19,639 nucleotides of DNA, taken from contig DEAW01000112.1 in assembly GCA_002348315.1 (NCBI GenBank), forward strand, positions 1-19,639. The letters run 5' to 3'. Shown here one piece after another: positions 16,458 through 19,639 of this stretch. How positions within the stretch are numbered: the stretch's first letter is position 1; every line of letters begins with the position of its first letter. The DNA comes from Planctomycetaceae bacterium UBA2972 (lineage in GTDB: Bacteria > Planctomycetota > Planctomycetia > Pirellulales > Pirellulaceae). The notes under the pieces were generated by a model that saw only the letters and a list, made by a program, of their open reading frames with translations, was not told the DNA's origin and did no database searches. Position numbers and translations under genes: made by a program.

Positions 16458-16898
16458 TTAATGGTCTTCGGTGTCTGAGATCTTACTGAGACGGCGTTCA
16501 TGACGACCACCTTCAAATTCAGTTTCCAGCCAGATGGAAACAAGCTGCTCAACACTACGTTCGCCAAACAGGTCTGCCGAAAGGCAAAGAATGTTGAGAT
16601 TGTTGTGGCGACGACTCATTTCTGCTGTGACAGTATCATGACACGTGGCAGCTCGCACACCCTTATGTTTGTTAGCGGCAATCGCCATGCCAATTCCAGT
16701 GCCACAGATTAGTATCCCGCGGTCGCTACCACCTTGCGAGACACTGCGTCCGACTTCATTGGCAATGTCCGGATAGTCAACACTGTCGTCACTGTTGGTG
16801 CCTGCATCACTTGTCGAATGGCCAAGCCGCTCTAGCTGTTCAATGATCTTGGCTTTTACTTTATAGCCACGATGATCGCTTCCAACCGAAATGTGCAT
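16458..16898 (-). CDS. rpiB: ribose-5-phosphate isomerase B
   Basis: This enzyme interconverts ribose 5-phosphate and ribulose 5-phosphate in the pentose phosphate pathway (cytoplasm). The 146-residue product is normal length for the RpiB/LacAB family. It has SDHRGY at 7-12 (D8, H9), the catalytic cysteine C65 in ILICGTGIGMAIAANK, and SRRHNN with H98, matching the known active-site Cys and His of E. coli RpiB. The ATG is 3 bp after the TAA of the upstream fusion gene (TAAATCATG), with GGAGA inside the end of that gene as ribosome-binding site, so the two are co-translated from one mRNA. The gene ends the operon before a strong terminator. Allose-6-phosphate isomerase activity is possible for the family but there is no allose locus here. 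Confidence 0.95.
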   Translation of the reverse strand: MHISVGSDHRGYKVKAKIIEQLERLGHSTSDAGTNSDDSVDYPDIANEVGRSVSQGGSDRGILICGTGIGMAIAANKHKGVRAATCHDTVTAEMSRRHNNLNILCLSADLFGERSVEQLVSIWLETEFEGGRHERRLSKISDTEDH

Positions 16899-16901
16899 GA
16901 T

Positions 16902-18047
16902 TTAGTTGTCTCCAAGTAAGTTGTGTGGAGGTTGTAACCCCAGTATCTCAGGCAATCGTTGTTCTAACAATGCGTCAATCTGTTGAGCACATGCCTGATA
17001 AACTTCGACGGGTGCTCCAAAGGGGTCAGCTACATCGCCGCCATCAGGGTCGAGCACAAAAGTTTTGTCTTCAAATTCGGGCCACTCGCCAATGATAGCT
17101 CGCCGGTGAGAATTTGAAAGGGTTAATAATAAGTCTGCGTCTCGGGCAAACTGATAATTTAATTGCTGGCTTGTGTGATCATTCAGGTCGAGACCTTGTT
17201 CATCCAGGACCTGCACAGCTTGCAACGCTGCTGGAGATCCTTGCGAAGCAGCGATTCCTGCCGATTGTACTCGGATTTTTAACTGCGTAAGGTCGCATTC
17301 TAATTTGTCTGCAAGCTTCTTTTTTAAGAGTAGCTCCGCCATCGGGCTACGGCAGGTGTTTCCAGTACAAATGATCACGATCTCGGGTTGTGCCAATTGC
17401 CTGAGCATCTGGTTATCAATCGCTCCGCTCCGCAGCACAGTGATTTCATCGTTAGCTAACCGAATAACGGTCGAGGGTGTTCCTATTTTTGTTGGGCCTC
17501 CATCTACGACTAAACTTAACTCGTCTCCCAACTGATCCGCGACTTCATGAGCGGTGGTTGCATCGGCTTCACCACTTTTGTTGGCACTAGTTAAGGCAAT
17601 CGGTTGCTCCAGAATTTCAAGCACGGTTAACAATACCTCATTGCTTGGGACGCGAAGCCCCACCCAGCCTTCCGGAGCAATAAAGGGAATGACATCATCC
17701 GGTAATGAACGAACCAGACTCTGTTCATCCGTGGCATCGACGACCATGGTGAGTGGGCCTGGCCAACATCGTCGGGCTAAACGTTTGGCTAGAGGGGTTG
17801 CATTAGGAGCAAATTTGATCAGCTCACTGGCGTCATTGATTGCTAATGTGAGAACTTGAGATTCCGGTCGCCCCTTGATTTCAAAGATTTTCTCAATGGC
17901 TGCTGCGTCATTAATGGCGGCACCCAGACCATAGACGGTTTCAGTTGGAAATGCTACGACTTCATCTGCTTGAAGGGTCTCCACCGCAACTTGAATCACC
18001 GACCGGGGGTCTTCAGCGTTGTATACGTCGAGTACTTTGGGAGCCAT
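16902..18047 (-). CDS. fusion of threonylcarbamoyl-AMP synthase (Sua5/YrdC) and YwlE-like low-MW phosphatase
   Basis: This is a 381-residue two-domain protein. Residues about 12-210 are a Sua5/YrdC/TsaC domain, with PTETVYGLG (34-42), KGRP (58-61), CWPGPLT (94-100), LTSANKSG (152-159) and GTPSTV (189-194). It makes threonylcarbamoyl-AMP for the t6A modification of ANN-decoding tRNAs. The NP after KGRP that is usual in the family reads QV here. Residues about 221-365 are a low-molecular-weight phosphatase domain with P-loop CTGNTCRSP (227-235) and general-acid D341 in DPFG. T231 sits where Bacillus YwlE has Thr11, the determinant of phosphoarginine specificity, and GDVADPFG also resembles YwlE. 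The Sua5-specific C-terminal domain is absent; the phosphatase takes its place. No frameshift separates the halves. rpiB follows after 3 bp. The start ATG (18047) lacks a clear ribosome-binding site. Confidence 0.92.
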   Translation of the reverse strand: MAPKVLDVYNAEDPRSVIQVAVETLQADEVVAFPTETVYGLGAAINDAAAIEKIFEIKGRPESQVLTLAINDASELIKFAPNATPLAKRLARRCWPGPLTMVVDATDEQSLVRSLPDDVIPFIAPEGWVGLRVPSNEVLLTVLEILEQPIALTSANKSGEADATTAHEVADQLGDELSLVVDGGPTKIGTPSTVIRLANDEITVLRSGAIDNQMLRQLAQPEIVIICTGNTCRSPMAELLLKKKLADKLECDLTQLKIRVQSAGIAASQGSPAALQAVQVLDEQGLDLNDHTSQQLNYQFARDADLLLTLSNSHRRAIIGEWPEFEDKTFVLDPDGGDVADPFGAPVEVYQACAQQIDALLEQRLPEILGLQPPHNLLGDN

Positions 18048-18343
18048 GTTTAATGTCGTTTTTGATAAATGAAGTTGGAATGAGCGTACGTTGGCAATTT
18101 GGTTTAGCTGTTGTTCTCCACGTTGGAATGAATGACTGCGAGTTGACAGTTATTCATCCCGAAAACAGTTACGATGCATTAGTTTAAAGGGCAGATTCAC
18201 AGATGGTCAAGTATCTTGCCTGGCAGTGACAGAGGATGCCAAAAATTGGAGAATACAGGTGATTTGACCTGTTTTGACGATCAGTACTAGCTGTTTATTC
18301 GGCCTGACGATGACAGAACAAGTCAAAGCAATCAGATTATGTT
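18048..18343. other. 296-bp intergenic region between rrf2 and the sua5-ywlE fusion
   Basis: Both neighbours are on the minus strand. It holds a candidate promoter for the fusion gene (18181-18210) and a perfect inverted repeat ACAGGT-GATTTG-ACCTGT at 18255-18272. The repeat is about 70 bases past the Rrf2 stop and lacks a minus-strand T-run, so it is not an obvious terminator. No gene, tRNA or riboswitch was recognised. Confidence 0.5.
18181..18210 (-). promoter_or_regulatory. candidate sigma70-like promoter of the sua5/ywlE-rpiB operon
   Basis: On the minus strand TTGACC (18210-18205) matches the -35 at 5 of 6. After 18 bases TAAACT (18186-18181) matches the -10 at 4 of 6. The implied start site near 18174 would leave a leader of about 125 bases before the ATG at 18047. 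Confidence 0.4.
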
Positions 18344-18772
18344 TTAGATGTAATACATCGCTTCTGATTGCCCTTGCGCCTGTTCTAGTAGATCAGCAAA
18401 TGTGATTTGATGGAGTGTTTCCTGTTGTTTGGACAGGATTTGGTTCCAATTTGACAGTAAAACGGCAGACAGCGGAGTTGAATTCTCGGAGTTCTGATAA
18501 ATGTCACCCGAGTGACCATCCACAATGGCCATGACTTGCCCTAAAGAGACTTCTTTAGGAGTTGAAGCCAGACGGTAGCCACCGGAGGCTCCGCGGATGC
18601 TATTTACCAATCCAGCTCCTTTGAGTTGGAGTAGGATTTGTACTAGAAACCGGTTGGGGATTCCATGACGTTCTGAGATATCTTTGATTCGAACCGGAGC
18701 TTGTTCGTTATAGCGACTGGCGAGTTCCAAAATCGCAATACACGCATATTCGGTTTTTGCTGAGATATGCAC
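18344..18772 (-). CDS. Rrf2-family transcriptional regulator without the Fe-S cysteine cluster
   Basis: This is a 142-residue winged-helix DNA-binding protein. The N-terminus (HISAKTEYACIAILELA), the recognition-helix region (IKDISERHGIPNRFLVQILLQL) and the wing (GAGLVNSIRGASGGYRLA) are typical of Rrf2/IscR/CymR. The only cysteine is at position 11; the three cysteines that hold the cluster in IscR, NsrR or RirA (between about 90 and 110) are missing. It should therefore sense through protein partners or a small ligand, as CymR does in sulfur control. It begins 2 bp after the cysH stop, so it is made from the same mRNA and probably regulates sulfate assimilation, possibly including its own operon; this is inference from position. 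The start is GTG at 18772, giving the conserved MHISAKTEYA N-terminus. Confidence 0.88.
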   Translation of the reverse strand: MHISAKTEYACIAILELASRYNEQAPVRIKDISERHGIPNRFLVQILLQLKGAGLVNSIRGASGGYRLASTPKEVSLGQVMAIVDGHSGDIYQNSENSTPLSAVLLSNWNQILSKQQETLHQITFADLLEQAQGQSEAMYYI

Positions 18773-18774
18773 GA

Positions 18775-19524
18775 TTAGTCATCCATTGAATGCAATCCGC
18801 ATTCCGTTTTAGCCGTTCCGCTCCATCTTCCTGCTCGCTCGTCTTCACCAAATCCGACGGGGCGGGTACAGGGCCAGCAACCGACGCTTGGGTAGCCTTG
18901 GTCGTGTAGCGGGTTATAGGGTATGTCATGTTCAGTAATCATGCCCCAGATATCTTTTTTGCTGCAATTTGCCAGTGGGCTCACTTTAATCAGGCCAAAC
19001 TTTTTGTCCCATCCTATGATCGGAGCTTTAGCTCGATCCGGACTTTGGTCACGACGAATGGCACTCGACCAGCAATGTAATTGGTTAGCGACTTTCTTTA
19101 GCAGTGACAGCTTTCTGTCATAGCAGCACTTATTTGGGTCAGATTTATAAACCGGTCCGCCATGTAATTCTTCGTATTCAACTACGTCTAGTTCGGGACG
19201 AATGAGCTGAACTTCAATTCCATAGCGAGTTTTTACTTGATCACGGAGATCCAGAGTTTCCTGGAATTGATACCCGGTTTCCAGGTTGAAGATAGGAGTT
19301 TCCGGCGCGAAGGTTGAGAGCATGTGAATCATTGTCATCCCTTCGGGGCCAAAAGCAGTGGCCATTGCGAAATGTGGAGCGTAATTATCTACGGCCCATT
19401 TGAGTATATCGACAGGCGCGGCTGATTCGAGTGATTTGCTGGCAGCGTCAAGTTCTGCCAATAGTTCCTCTGTAGGCTCTATTCGCTTGAAATTCGATGA
19501 TTTGTCAGGGCTTTTGGTTTCCAC
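18775..19524 (-). CDS. cysH: phosphoadenylyl/adenylyl-sulfate reductase, Fe-S (APS) type
   Basis: The enzyme reduces activated sulfate (APS or PAPS) to sulfite in cytoplasmic assimilatory sulfate reduction. The 249-residue product contains ATAFGPEGMTMIHML (55-69), the [4Fe-4S] ligand set C133-C134 and C216-x-x-C219 (VGCWPCTRP), and the catalytic cysteine C242 in ECGLH. The CC/CxxC cluster is diagnostic of the APS-reductase branch; E. coli-type PAPS reductases lack it. The length is typical, and the C-terminus (SMDD) is short with no thioredoxin domain, so an external thioredoxin must supply electrons. The start is GTG at 19524, the only start upstream of the conserved region, with AAGGAG about 12 bases upstream, a rather long spacing. 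It is followed immediately by an Rrf2 regulator. An ATP-sulfurylase gene is not in the window. Confidence 0.93.
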   Translation of the reverse strand: METKSPDKSSNFKRIEPTEELLAELDAASKSLESAAPVDILKWAVDNYAPHFAMATAFGPEGMTMIHMLSTFAPETPIFNLETGYQFQETLDLRDQVKTRYGIEVQLIRPELDVVEYEELHGGPVYKSDPNKCCYDRKLSLLKKVANQLHCWSSAIRRDQSPDRAKAPIIGWDKKFGLIKVSPLANCSKKDIWGMITEHDIPYNPLHDQGYPSVGCWPCTRPVGFGEDERAGRWSGTAKTECGLHSMDD

Positions 19525-19558
19525 CTCGCCACAACGCTCCTTTAATTAATGAATAAAT

Positions 19559-19587
19559 ATCATAAACATTATCAACTAAGTAAACAA
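19559..19587 (-). promoter_or_regulatory. possible promoter of the cysH-rrf2 operon
   Basis: On the minus strand TATGAT (19564-19559) matches the -10 at 5 of 6 and lies 17 bases after TTGTTT (19587-19582), a weak -35. The surrounding 60 bases are strikingly AT-rich compared with the coding regions, as expected for a promoter and for Rrf2-family binding sites, but I could not identify a specific operator. Confidence 0.35.
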
Positions 19588-19639
19588 TAGACCATTTCCA
19601 GTCCCACCCACTCTTTATCTGGCCCAATTCCCCAAAATA

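Noticed and set aside
18143..18148. TTGACA on the plus strand as a promoter
   Set aside because: No acceptable -10 lies 16-18 bases downstream, and no plus-strand gene follows.
18054..18187. Small plus-strand reading frame of about 44 codons in the gap upstream of the sua5-ywlE fusion
   Set aside because: It has no ribosome-binding site, overlaps the likely leader and promoter of the minus-strand fusion gene, and the peptide shows no recognisable features.

Overview
The window looks like a chromosomal segment from a member of the Planctomycetota. The best indicators are the adjacent pair of a cytochrome-type PSD1 protein (CxxCH, DUF1549, DUF1553) and a DUF1501 protein, a membrane Ser/Thr kinase with an exported sensor domain, and a DUF481 outer-membrane barrel. 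Several products carry export signals. There is no sign of phage, transposon, CRISPR array, tRNA or rRNA. Fifteen protein genes are supported, and they fill almost the whole window.

Layout. (1) 150-5021, plus strand: a large secreted cytochrome-like PSD1 protein and a DUF1501 protein, almost certainly one operon. (2) 5018-7243, minus strand: a receptor-type Ser/Thr kinase with a periplasmic Cache-like sensor. It runs convergently into DUF1501, and the two stop codons share one CTAG. (3) 7306-13634, plus strand: an exported amidohydrolase, lysyl-tRNA synthetase, a LolC/E-type permease overlapping its LolD-type ATPase, and a branched-chain/D-amino-acid-type aminotransferase. (4) 13737-14660, plus strand: a DUF481 outer-membrane protein, convergent with (5) 14678-15430, minus strand: a methyltransferase with a signal peptide. 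(6) 15593-16156, minus strand: an unrecognised 187-residue protein. (7) 16458-18047, minus strand: a Sua5/YrdC domain fused to a YwlE-like low-molecular-weight phosphatase, followed 3 bp later by rpiB and a clear intrinsic terminator. (8) 18344-19524, minus strand: APS/PAPS reductase cysH followed 2 bp later by an Rrf2-family regulator.

How the genes may work together. Most are conserved housekeeping functions: lysine charging, lipoprotein or lipid export, amino-acid transamination, t6A modification of tRNA, the pentose phosphate pathway and assimilatory sulfate reduction. The envelope-directed genes (PSD1, DUF1501, kinase, amidohydrolase, DUF481, exported methyltransferase) are typical of planctomycetes and mostly of unknown substrate. 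The most distinctive item is the Sua5-phosphatase fusion. It compresses the ywlC-ywlE-ywlF(rpiB) gene order of Bacillus into two genes and keeps the threonine that marks protein-arginine phosphatases. I found no convincing multi-gene undescribed system. The fusion, the exported methyltransferase, the non-RD sensor kinase and the orphan 187-residue protein are the best leads.
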